Source: Bacteroidales bacterium UBA1800 (GTDB lineage Bacteria > Bacteroidota > Bacteroidia > Bacteroidales > VadinHA17). From it: a DNA stretch of 14,892 nt. The notes below the pieces were generated by a model. The model saw only the letters and a program-made list of their open reading frames with translations, was not told where the DNA came from and did not search any database. The translations under genes were made by a program, and so were the position numbers. The stretch lies in the NCBI GenBank assembly GCA_002319915.1, contig DCFQ01000058.1, forward strand, positions 1 to 14,892. The letters are read 5' to 3'. Shown piece by piece: positions 5,949-13,247 of the stretch (position 1 is its first letter; each line of letters opens with the position of its first letter).

Positions 5949-8288
5949 ATGTCTGACTTTATCTATAAATACCGCTGGGCGATAATAATATCATGTTTCC
6001 TTGTAGGGATAGTCTCGCTGGTCTTTATACCCCGTACAAAGATTGACCCTGAGATAAGAAATTATGTCCCGGGATCGATCGGATCGAGAATTGAGACCGA
6101 TAAGATTGAGAAGCAGTTCGGGGTTCAGGATATTGTTGCCATTCTGTTCACCGACAGTTGCATCGTTGACAGCAGTGACTTGCAGCGGATAAGAAAAATC
6201 GACAGGGCCGTCTCGAAGCTGGGTGGTGTGAGTGAAAGGATATCTCCATTTTCTGTGAGGGAGATCCGCGGAGAGGAAGGCATGATGACAGTTAAACCCC
6301 TCATTGAGAACATCCCCGGGGATAAAGCGGGGATAAGCACTTTAAAGAAGGAGATCCTGGATAACCGGTTTGCGAAGGACATAGTGTTTTCCTCCGACCT
6401 TACGGCTGCTTCAATTACAGCGACCATAAATTCATCGGTTCCTGAGAAAACGACCCTTCAAAAGATAGATTCCATCATAGCCTCTTATCCGGGAAAGGCG
6501 GCGATCCTTAAAGGCGGACTTCCATATATCCGCCAGAACATAATCAGGGATGTGGCAAGGGACGGGATTTTTCTCGTTCCGCTTGCCCTTCTTCTGATGT
6601 TGTTGATCCTCAAACTCAACCTGGGCAGCTGGAAATCAGTATTTATGCCTTTCAGCGTGGTGGTTGTTTCGACAGCATTCAGCCTTGCCCTGATACCGAT
6701 GTTAAACTGGAAAATGTCGATCATCAGTCTCCTCGTTCCGGTCATTATCATAGCGGTTGCCAACAATTACGGCATTTATCTCATTGCCAGGTTCCAGGAG
6801 CTCAGAAAGGTGAATCCTGACACATCAGTTAAGGAGCTTATGGTAGTACTCGTGAAATCACTGAATATGCCTATTCTCTTCAGTGGTTTGACGACAATAG
6901 CTGGAGTACTGGGCTTGCTGACCCATACAATCATTCCGGCGAAGCAGGTTGGTGCACTCTCTGCTGCCGGGATCACGCTTGCCCTTGGGATGAGCCTTGT
7001 CCTGATACCGGCACTGATATTCGTCACCGGTACGGTTCCAGCAGCCGCGACAGGCAGAAGTGACCATACAATGCAGTTTGACCGGCTGCTTTCGCGGTTG
7101 TCGGCAATTATCACCAGGTCGCCGGGCAGGGTGCTGGCAGTTTCCCTGGCTGTTGTTGCAGTTATGTCGGGGGGGATAATTTTGCTCTGGATTAACACAA
7201 ATCTGGAGGAGTATTTCTCAAGGCACCACCCTGTGAGGATGGCATCTGAAGTGATAAACTCGAAGTTCGGCGGATCCCAGATTATTTCGGTTATGGTCTC
7301 GGGAGACATAAGAGACCCGGTCGTGATGAAAGGGATCGATAACCTGACCATGGTCATGGAGAAACAGGATGGAGTAGGAAATGTCTTTTCAATATCTGAA
7401 GTGGTCCGGGAAATGAGCAAGGCCATCTACTCGCCGGGAGAACCCGGGTACAACGCCATTCCGGATTCGCGTGATGCGATATCCCAGATGTTCGAGTTAT
7501 ACAATATGAGCGGCAGCCCGGAGGATTTCAGGCAGCTGATGGACCTAGAAGGCAATAAAGCCCAGGTCATGATAAGGCTTTCCAGGCCTGAAAACGGTGT
7601 GATCCTGGATTTAAGGGCAAAGATCGACGAAATTACCAGAGGATTCCCTGCCGTGGTTACAGTGGGTGGTTATGGATTGATAATGACCGACTTTGCAGCT
7701 TCAGTGATCAGGGGTCAGGTGACGTCCCTGCTGTTTGCCGTTCTGACGGTATTTGTCCTGCTGTCAATAATTTTCAGGTCATTCCAGGGAGGATTGATCG
7801 GATCGATCCCGCTGATAGCCTCCATTGCGGTATTGTTCGGGTTCATGGGATTCTCCGGAATTGCACTTGATGCCGCAACTGCCCTGCTTTCATCGGTCAT
7901 GATCGGCGTCGGCGTCGATTTTACCATACAGTATATCTGGTGCTTCAACCTTTTCATCAGGAAAGGAATGAATTATGCTGAATCGACCCAACAGGCCCTC
8001 CGGACTATCGGCCGCAGCATAATCATCAATGCATTCAGCGTCATGGGCGGTTTCTCGGCGCTGATCTTTTCAGGGTTCACCCCGATCAGGTTTTTTGGCT
8101 ACCTGGTGATCATTTCAATGGGATCGTGCCTGATCGGAGCCATCGTCATCATCCCGGCATTTCTGCTGAAATTCCGGCCGGGATTCATTGGATTTGAAAC
8201 TGGCAGAAAAAAAAGAATAAAAAATGAAAAAGCTGGTATTATTAGTGTTGAGCCTGCCTCTGTTGCAGGCAGCGGTGCCTCTTCCTGA
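5949..8288 (+). CDS. RND superfamily exporter, MMPL/HAE3 type
   Basis: 779-residue inner-membrane transporter with the duplicated RND plan. It has TM1 (about 10-27), a large periplasmic loop (about 30-200), a block of five helices (about 205-362), TM7 (about 395-414), a second periplasmic loop (about 415-590) and a second block of five helices (about 593-741). The TM4-equivalent of the second half carries IGVGVDF (652-658), with the acidic residue typical of proton-driven RND pumps. The first-half equivalent reads VANNYGIY, with asparagine N273 at that position. The size and loops fit MMPL/HAE3 transporters that move lipids or hydrophobic molecules rather than AcrB-type drug pumps (over 1000 residues). 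ATG 5949 follows the barrel gene's stop by one base, implying translational coupling; an alternative TTG at 5937 is unlikely. The 3' end overlaps the LolA-like gene by 65 bases. Confidence 0.88.
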   Translation: MSDFIYKYRWAIIISCFLVGIVSLVFIPRTKIDPEIRNYVPGSIGSRIETDKIEKQFGVQDIVAILFTDSCIVDSSDLQRIRKIDRAVSKLGGVSERISPFSVREIRGEEGMMTVKPLIENIPGDKAGISTLKKEILDNRFAKDIVFSSDLTAASITATINSSVPEKTTLQKIDSIIASYPGKAAILKGGLPYIRQNIIRDVARDGIFLVPLALLLMLLILKLNLGSWKSVFMPFSVVVVSTAFSLALIPMLNWKMSIISLLVPVIIIAVANNYGIYLIARFQELRKVNPDTSVKELMVVLVKSLNMPILFSGLTTIAGVLGLLTHTIIPAKQVGALSAAGITLALGMSLVLIPALIFVTGTVPAAATGRSDHTMQFDRLLSRLSAIITRSPGRVLAVSLAVVAVMSGGIILLWINTNLEEYFSRHHPVRMASEVINSKFGGSQIISVMVSGDIRDPVVMKGIDNLTMVMEKQDGVGNVFSISEVVREMSKAIYSPGEPGYNAIPDSRDAISQMFELYNMSGSPEDFRQLMDLEGNKAQVMIRLSRPENGVILDLRAKIDEITRGFPAVVTVGGYGLIMTDFAASVIRGQVTSLLFAVLTVFVLLSIIFRSFQGGLIGSIPLIASIAVLFGFMGFSGIALDAATALLSSVMIGVGVDFTIQYIWCFNLFIRKGMNYAESTQQALRTIGRSIIINAFSVMGGFSALIFSGFTPIRFFGYLVIISMGSCLIGAIVIIPAFLLKFRPGFIGFETGRKKRIKNEKAGIISVEPASVAGSGASS

Positions 8289-8991
8289 TGCGGACCGGAT
8301 CATGGAAAAGAGCCGGGAGCTGAGTATGACCGGTTCGATGATGGCAGAGATTTCCCTGACCATCACGGAAAAGAATGGCGCTGTGAGGAACAGGACGATC
8401 GCGATCGCTTCAAAAAGCTATCCGGACGGGACCGAAAAGAGGTTCATCCGGTTTCTTGAACCGTCGGACGTGAGAGGGACGGCCATGCTTATTGCCGATA
8501 ACAAGGATACCCCTGACGAAATGTGGATTTGGCTTCCTGCCCTGAAAAAGACCCGAAGGATCGTGACGGCAGAAAAAGGAAAAAGCTTCATGAGCTCTGA
8601 GTTTTCAAATTCCGACATGAGCTCACCTGCTCTTTCGGATTTCACATATAAACATCTGCCGGGATCCGGGGAAAACCAGCAGTGGATCATTGAAAGCATT
8701 CCCGCCAATGAAAGGATTTCAGATGAGTACGGGTATTCAAGGAAAGTCAGCTTTCTTGACAGGCAAAACATGCGGGTTCAGAAAATGAAGTTTTATAACT
8801 TTGATAATAAGCTTTTTAAAGAAATAGAAATAAAAAAGGTCGTTCCCCTCGAAGGTGACAGGTACCTCGTAAGCGATATGAGCGTTGAAAATCTTATTAC
8901 TGGCAGGAAATCGGAAATCGTCTTTAACAACATTAAGGAGGGTGTAAAAGTTGACGATTCTGTATTTACCATTCAAAACCTTGAAAGGTAG
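8224..8991 (+). CDS. outer membrane lipoprotein-sorting (LolA-like) periplasmic protein
   Basis: 255 residues with a clear signal peptide (MKK followed by a leucine-rich core, likely cleaved after LQA-16). The mature part has the pattern of the LolA-like family annotated as outer membrane lipoprotein-sorting protein: RFLEPSDVRGTAMLI (76-90), DEMWIWLPALKKTRRI (98-113), and KSFMSSEFSNSDM (120-132), followed by beta-strand-rich sequence. Proteins of this type have a half-barrel that can hold an acyl chain or other lipid in the periplasm. The gene starts inside the 3' end of the RND exporter gene (65-base overlap), with A-rich sequence before the ATG, so the two are surely co-expressed. A carrier role between the RND pump and the upstream barrel is inferred from context. 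It is not canonical LolA, whose gene normally stands apart from such pumps. Confidence 0.82.
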   Translation: MKKLVLLVLSLPLLQAAVPLPDADRIMEKSRELSMTGSMMAEISLTITEKNGAVRNRTIAIASKSYPDGTEKRFIRFLEPSDVRGTAMLIADNKDTPDEMWIWLPALKKTRRIVTAEKGKSFMSSEFSNSDMSSPALSDFTYKHLPGSGENQQWIIESIPANERISDEYGYSRKVSFLDRQNMRVQKMKFYNFDNKLFKEIEIKKVVPLEGDRYLVSDMSVENLITGRKSEIVFNNIKEGVKVDDSVFTIQNLER

Positions 8992-9037
8992 CCTCTAATT
9001 TTCCTACTTCTATGACCTGCAGGCTGGCAAACTTTCC

Positions 9038-9045
9038 TAAATTTG
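9038..9045 (+). promoter_or_regulatory. possible -7 element of mnmE
   Basis: TAAATTTG matches TAnnTTTG and lies 19 bases before the mnmE ATG, in the 73-bp gap after the LolA-like gene. Its right part also forms the 3' arm of a six-base-pair inverted repeat (GGCAAA 9026-9031, TTTGCC 9042-9047). No -33 TTG is apparent, so read-through from the upstream operon is equally possible. Confidence 0.35.
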
Positions 9046-9064
9046 CCTGAAAAGTAACTCCCGG

Positions 9065-10468
9065 ATGATCAGGAAAGATTCTACCATCTGTGCACCTGCC
9101 ACGCCACACGGCGGAGCATTGTCTATAATCAGGATGAGCGGCCCGGAAGCTTTCGGGATCTGCGAAAAGATTTTTTTCCCTGCTGACAACACAACCAGAA
9201 TACAGGAGCAGGACGGCTACAGGATCGTATTTGGAGAGATCCGGGAGGGCAGCGAAGTTATTGATGAAGTCCTGGCAGGCATATTCAGGGCGCCGCGCTC
9301 ATACACGGGAGAAGATTCTGTCGAGTTCACCTGTCATGGATCCTCCTATGTAGTTTCGAAAATACTTGAACTGCTTATCATGTCTGGGGCAACGACGGCA
9401 CTGCCGGGTGAATTCACGCAGCGTGCTTTTCTCAACGGCAAGATGGACCTTTCTCAGGCGGAGGCGGTGGCTGACCTTGTAGCTTCAGGTTCAAAGGCAG
9501 CCCATAAGCTGGCAATGAACCAGATGCGCGGCGGATTTTCTGCAGAGATAATGAGGCTGAGGTCGGGATTGCTGAAATTTGCATCGCTGATAGAGATGGA
9601 GCTCGACTTCGGGGAGGAAGATGTTCAGTTTGCCGACAGGTACGAGCTTAGGAAGATAATCCTCGATGTTAAGGAGCTTTCCGACAACCTGGCCTCCTCA
9701 TTCAGGCTTGGCAATGTAATAAAGAACGGCATCCCGGTGGTAATTGCCGGAAAGCCTAACTCCGGCAAGTCGACGCTGCTGAATGCGCTTCTTAATGAGG
9801 AAAAGGCGATCGTATCGGACATCCCCGGGACCACCAGGGACGCGATTGAAGACACCATCATTATCAATGGGTTGGAATACCGGCTTATAGATACTGCCGG
9901 CCTGCGTGAAACCAATGATGTGATCGAGAATCTTGGCATCAGGAAAACACACGAAAAGATACAGCAGTCATCGGTTGTCCTGCTCGTTGATGAGGTCACT
10001 GAACCGGTAGAAGGGATAAACGGACGGGCCGACGATATCAGGAAAATGATCTCCGGGACCGATGCAAGGCTCATGATAATTGTAAATAAGCTCGACCAGG
10101 TTCCCCAGGAAGCGGCTGATGATCTATCAAAAAAAATATATACTGATATCGATGAATCGCTCCTGTTCATATCAGCAAAGGAACTTACCGGTCTCGACCG
10201 GCTGAAGCGTGTCCTGGGAAGGGTCGTGGATAAGGAGCGGCTGAACAAGGAGGATGTGATAATCTCCAATCTGAGGCATTACGAAGCCCTTCAGCAGGTT
10301 TCAGGATCGATGTCGAGGGTGATTTCGGGCCTCGAGCAGGAGTTGCCCGACGACCTTATAGCCGTGGATATCCGGCAGGCAATCCACTATCTTGGGGAGA
10401 TCACCGGGCAAATCACGACCAACGAAATACTCGGGAATATCTTTAAGAATTTCTGCATCGGAAAGTAG
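9065..10468 (+). CDS. mnmE: tRNA uridine-5-carboxymethylaminomethyl(34) synthesis GTPase MnmE
   Basis: 467 residues, the normal MnmE length. With MnmG it modifies the wobble uridine U34 of several tRNAs, using a tetrahydrofolate-bound one-carbon unit. The N-terminal TrmE domain carries TICAPATPHGGALSIIRMSG (7-26) and the conserved SYTGEDSVEFTCHG (79-92). The inserted G domain has the P-loop GKPNSGKS (229-236), switch I IPGTTRD (253-259), DTAG (276-279), NKLD (341-344) and SAK (370-372). The C-terminus shows GEITGQI-TTNEIL and ends in FCIGK, with the family's essential cysteine (C464). ATG 9065 aligns with the start of the TrmE domain. It follows the LolA-like gene in the same direction, with no functional link expected. 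Confidence 0.96.
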   Translation: MIRKDSTICAPATPHGGALSIIRMSGPEAFGICEKIFFPADNTTRIQEQDGYRIVFGEIREGSEVIDEVLAGIFRAPRSYTGEDSVEFTCHGSSYVVSKILELLIMSGATTALPGEFTQRAFLNGKMDLSQAEAVADLVASGSKAAHKLAMNQMRGGFSAEIMRLRSGLLKFASLIEMELDFGEEDVQFADRYELRKIILDVKELSDNLASSFRLGNVIKNGIPVVIAGKPNSGKSTLLNALLNEEKAIVSDIPGTTRDAIEDTIIINGLEYRLIDTAGLRETNDVIENLGIRKTHEKIQQSSVVLLVDEVTEPVEGINGRADDIRKMISGTDARLMIIVNKLDQVPQEAADDLSKKIYTDIDESLLFISAKELTGLDRLKRVLGRVVDKERLNKEDVIISNLRHYEALQQVSGSMSRVISGLEQELPDDLIAVDIRQAIHYLGEITGQITTNEILGNIFKNFCIGK

Positions 10469-10484
10469 GCTGGCTGGTCTGATT

Positions 10485-10532
10485 GTTGACTGGTTAACTA
10501 GTTAACTGGTTGAATAGTTGCTGGGTGAATTG
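10485..10532 (+). repeat. degenerate 8-bp tandem repeat (GTTaACTg type)
   Basis: Six consecutive octamers can be laid in register: GTTGACTG, GTTAACTA, GTTAACTG, GTTGAATA, GTTGCTGG and GTGAATTG. The array begins 17 bases after the mnmE stop and contains the 14-bp palindrome GTTAACTAGTTAAC at 10493-10506. The copies decay toward the right end. Its function is unknown. Confidence 0.65.
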
Positions 10533-10546
10533 TAACAATTGTTACA
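10531..10546. promoter_or_regulatory. perfect 16-bp palindrome, CRP/FNR-like operator candidate
   Basis: TGTAACAATTGTTACA is fully self-complementary. Its layout TGTAA-N6-TTACA has the same half-site length and spacing as CRP/FNR-superfamily operators (TGTGA-N6-TCACA). Regulators of that superfamily include NO- and redox-responsive members in many bacteria, and an NO reductase gene follows. It is about 400 bp upstream of the norB start codon, farther than usual, so its target is uncertain. Confidence 0.45.
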
Positions 10547-10625
10547 TTATTTACTCCCTGTCCTATGTCCTTATTTCTCCAATTCCCTATTTCCCCCATA
10601 TTGTCTTTTGTGAAAGATAAAGAAA

Positions 10626-10701
10626 GCCGGCACCGAGTTAAAAATGCAGAGGATGTTAGTCAAATGTTTGTCAAATCATTACCAACTCTGAAAGTGCCGG
10701 C
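10626..10701. repeat. 76-bp element bounded by inverted repeats GCCGGCAC / GTGCCGGC
   Basis: The left arm GCCGGCAC (10626-10633) pairs perfectly with GTGCCGGC (10694-10701). After a small asymmetric internal loop, GAGTT (10635-10639) pairs with AACTC (10684-10688). The loop holds two copies of GTCAAAT spaced 11 bases apart. It could be a folded RNA, a remnant miniature mobile element or a recombination site. No flanking target-site duplication is visible. Confidence 0.45.
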
Positions 10702-10870
10702 CAACATCAAAATTAAGACGAACAGCTATTATCCAGCATTCGTGTTCTCTCGAGTTATAAACAGTAATTGAAAGTTATCAGCATTCCAGGGCCGCCGGCA
10801 GAGGCGCCTTGATTTCCGGCTCCCGGTGCGTTTAAACATTCAGGGTTTCAACATTGTCATACATTACGGA

Positions 10871-10900
10871 CTGACAGGCAGTTCAGCCTCTGTTTATAAT
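10871..10900 (+). promoter_or_regulatory. sigma-70-like promoter of norB
   Basis: CTGACA (10871-10876), an 18-base spacer and a perfect TATAAT (10895-10900) lie upstream of norB. This differs from the TTG/TAnnTTTG form used by other genes in the window, and no TAnnTTTG occurs close to norB. Transcription would start near 10907, within the dyad at 10905-10924, giving a leader of about 40 bases. Confidence 0.4.
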
Positions 10901-10904
10901 ATTC

Positions 10905-10924
10905 TGTGAAGATTCTCCTTCACA
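10905..10924. promoter_or_regulatory. 7-bp inverted repeat at the presumed norB transcription start
   Basis: The arms TGTGAAG (10905-10911) and CTTCACA (10918-10924) are separated by six bases and lie 25 bases before the norB ATG. The position at +1 suits a repressor operator for an inducible gene. An RNA hairpin in the leader is the other reading. Confidence 0.45.
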
Positions 10925-10948
10925 ATTACTAAACCTAAAACTTGCAAG

Positions 10949-13243
10949 ATGAAGAATTTAAACTCTGATCCTTCTGAAACGGGCCTCTCCGTTTGGTGGG
11001 CGAGAGCAATAGGAATTATCCTGGCTGTGGAATTTGCTGTACTGATCTGGATTACTGCCGGGTCGTACTACAGGGACCATAAGCCGCCGGTTCCGGAGCA
11101 AGCTGTCGGAACAGACGGGATCCCTGTCTTCACCGGGAATGACATAGTAGCAGGGCAGCAGGTATTTTTGAAAAAGGCCCTGATGAACAATGGCACCATC
11201 TGGGGTCATGGCGCTTATCTGGGACCTGATTTTTCAGCCATGTACCTGCATGAGCTTGCACTCGAGGCTGGGAATTTCCTTTCCCTGGAACATTACGGCC
11301 GGCCTTATGCAGAGCTCTCTGATGATCAGAAAAGTTCGCTTGCCGGACCGGTCCATGATCTTCTGGCGGAAAACCGCTATGACCAATCGACACACAACCT
11401 CACATTGCTGGAACCTGAGCGGAAATCATTCACCCACCAGGTCAGATTCTGGCAGGAGTATTTCAGTAACCCTTCGGAAAACAGGGGATTGCCGGTCACT
11501 ATACTTTCCGGCGATGACGAGATAAGGCAGCTTACAGCCTTTTTCGCGTGGACCGCATGGGCTTCAGCGGCAAATGTGCCCGGCAGGAATTATTCCTATA
11601 CGAATAACTTCCCGTATGAACCGCTGATCATGAACGGACCGTCAGGTGCGGCGATCCTCTGGAGCGGACTCAGCCTTATCACCCTGCTGGCAGGCACGGC
11701 ATTGATCCTTTTTTTCTTCGGCCGCTTTCATTATCTGGGGTGGAAGGAAAATACGGGGTTCGTGCTTCCCCAGAAACTTCCGGGAGCACCATCAGCTGTC
11801 GAACGTGCTTCACTGAAATTCTTTATCGTTGCGATTGCGGTCCTTCTTTTCCAGACTCTGGCTGGCGGAGCAATGGCACATTATTTCGCTGAACCCGGCG
11901 GCTTTTTCGGGATTGACCTGTCGTCAGTATTCCCGTCCAATATTCTCAGGACCTGGCATCTCCAATCAGCAATATTCTGGATTGCAACAGCATATATCGG
12001 GGGAGGCCTGTTTATTTCATCAGTGTTATCCGACAGGAAACCCGCAGGACATGTGACTTTGATCAATGTTCTGTTCATTGCATTGCTTATACTGGCTGCC
12101 GGAAGCCTACTCGGAGAATATCTCGGTGTCCAGGGTTTACTGAAGAAGCTATGGTTCTGGCTGGGAAACCAGGGATGGGAATACCTTGAAATCGGAAGAG
12201 GCTGGCAGGTTTTACTTGCAATCGGGCTCCTCTTATGGGCATTCCTTCTGCTCAGGATGGTGAGACCGGCTAAAGGATCGGAGGACCGGGAGCTGAAGAT
12301 TATATTCATTCTTACGGCAGTCGCCATCCCCTTCTTTTACCTGCCGGCATTTTTCTTCGGATCATCCACCAACCTGTCGGAAGTCGATACCTGGCGGTTT
12401 TGGATCATTCACCTGTGGGTCGAGGGGTTCTTTGAAGTATTTGCCACGACCATGGTTGCCATACTGTTTTATAAGCTGGGGCTTGTATCGAAGCAGACAG
12501 CCACAAGAGTGATCTATCTCGATGCGATCCTTTTTCTTGGGGCAGGCATACTGGGCACCGGCCATCACTGGTACTGGAACGGTCAAACCACGGCTTCCAT
12601 GGCTTTATCTGCCTGTTTTTCAGCGATGGAAGTTGTTCCGCTGATCCTGCTTACCCTTGAGGCTTCTGACTTTTCAAGGCTGATGCGGACGAAAACCGAT
12701 GAAAACGGGAACAAGCTGCCATTTCCGCAGAAGTGGGCATTTTACTTTCTGATCGCGGTTGGGATATGGAATTTTGCAGGAGCCGGGATTTTCGGATTCC
12801 TTATCAATTTGCCGGTGATAAGCTATTATGAGGTCGGGACAAACCTGACCCCTAATCATGGTCATGCAGCACTGATGGGTGTATTCGGGATGCTGGCTGC
12901 TGCCTTTACCGTATTTGCGATCAGAAGGATCTCCGATGACGAACACTGGAACAGGATTGAGAAGTACATTAAGCTTTCATTCTGGGGATTGAATCTGGGA
13001 CTTGCGGGGATGATCCTGCTTCAGCTTTTTCCCAGCGGGGTCCTTCAGTTGCGTGACGTGCTTGCAAATGGCTACTGGCATGCGAGAAGCATGGAATTCT
13101 CGGGACAGGGATTTATGAGGGCCCTCGCCTGGCTCAGGTTCCCTGCCGACCTGTTTTTCATCCTGGCAGGTGTCCTGCCCTTGCTTTATTCAGTTCTGTC
13201 GACCTGGCTGAATATGAGAAGACGGGGAAAGTATGCAGGCTGA
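10949..13243 (+). CDS. norB: quinol-dependent nitric oxide reductase (qNOR), single-subunit
   Basis: 764 residues, also called NorZ in the quinol-type family. It reduces 2 NO to N2O in the inner membrane using quinol. An N-terminal helix (about 18-37) is followed by a large extracytoplasmic NorC-like domain without a CxxCH haem-c motif (about 40-230). The catalytic NorB domain with about 12 helices follows. Key residues are present: H337 (WHLQSAIFW, haem b), FeB ligands H488 and E492 in HLWVEG with E496, H539-H540 (GTGHHWYW), E561 (SAMEVVP), and haem ligands H637 and H639 (NHGHAALMG). This is the canonical NO-reductase active-site set, not that of haem-copper oxidases, which have a Tyr-His pair and no HLWVEG. 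No other denitrification gene lies in the window, so NO detoxification is as likely as respiration. The gene has its own promoter-like region and converges on the next gene with a 4-bp gap. Confidence 0.95.
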   Translation: MKNLNSDPSETGLSVWWARAIGIILAVEFAVLIWITAGSYYRDHKPPVPEQAVGTDGIPVFTGNDIVAGQQVFLKKALMNNGTIWGHGAYLGPDFSAMYLHELALEAGNFLSLEHYGRPYAELSDDQKSSLAGPVHDLLAENRYDQSTHNLTLLEPERKSFTHQVRFWQEYFSNPSENRGLPVTILSGDDEIRQLTAFFAWTAWASAANVPGRNYSYTNNFPYEPLIMNGPSGAAILWSGLSLITLLAGTALILFFFGRFHYLGWKENTGFVLPQKLPGAPSAVERASLKFFIVAIAVLLFQTLAGGAMAHYFAEPGGFFGIDLSSVFPSNILRTWHLQSAIFWIATAYIGGGLFISSVLSDRKPAGHVTLINVLFIALLILAAGSLLGEYLGVQGLLKKLWFWLGNQGWEYLEIGRGWQVLLAIGLLLWAFLLLRMVRPAKGSEDRELKIIFILTAVAIPFFYLPAFFFGSSTNLSEVDTWRFWIIHLWVEGFFEVFATTMVAILFYKLGLVSKQTATRVIYLDAILFLGAGILGTGHHWYWNGQTTASMALSACFSAMEVVPLILLTLEASDFSRLMRTKTDENGNKLPFPQKWAFYFLIAVGIWNFAGAGIFGFLINLPVISYYEVGTNLTPNHGHAALMGVFGMLAAAFTVFAIRRISDDEHWNRIEKYIKLSFWGLNLGLAGMILLQLFPSGVLQLRDVLANGYWHARSMEFSGQGFMRALAWLRFPADLFFILAGVLPLLYSVLSTWLNMRRRGKYAG

Positions 13244-13247
13244 CCCG

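Larger units (their letters stand above)
10469..10948 (+). other. 480-bp intergenic region between mnmE and norB, rich in repeats and dyads
   Basis: No supported gene. From left to right it holds an octamer tandem repeat (10485-10532) and a perfect 16-bp palindrome (10531-10546). Next are a pyrimidine-rich tract (about 10550-10605), a hairpin-bounded element (10626-10701) and a GC-rich patch (about 10788-10831). A sigma-70-like promoter (10871-10900) and a dyad at the probable norB transcription start (10905-10924) complete it. A 68-codon open frame at 10565-10771 runs through the hairpin, but it has no ribosome-binding site or recognisable protein features, so I do not call it. Confidence 0.7.

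Noticed and set aside
6776..7426. 216-codon minus-strand open frame inside the RND exporter gene
   Set aside because: It is antisense to strongly conserved transporter sequence, rich in Ser/Thr/Ile, and without membrane or domain pattern. It is a reading-frame shadow.
9625..10269. 214-codon minus-strand open frame inside mnmE
   Set aside because: It covers the MnmE G domain in antisense, is serine-rich and shows no family motif, so it is a shadow.
10485..10546. CRISPR-like array
   Set aside because: The units are contiguous 8-mers without spacers and no cas genes are present. It is a simple tandem repeat.
10565..10771. 68-codon plus-strand open frame between mnmE and norB
   Set aside because: It spans a pyrimidine-rich tract and the 76-bp hairpin element. 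It has no ribosome-binding site, no signal peptide or domain, and its composition is unlike the neighbouring genes. It is kept only as part of the intergenic description.
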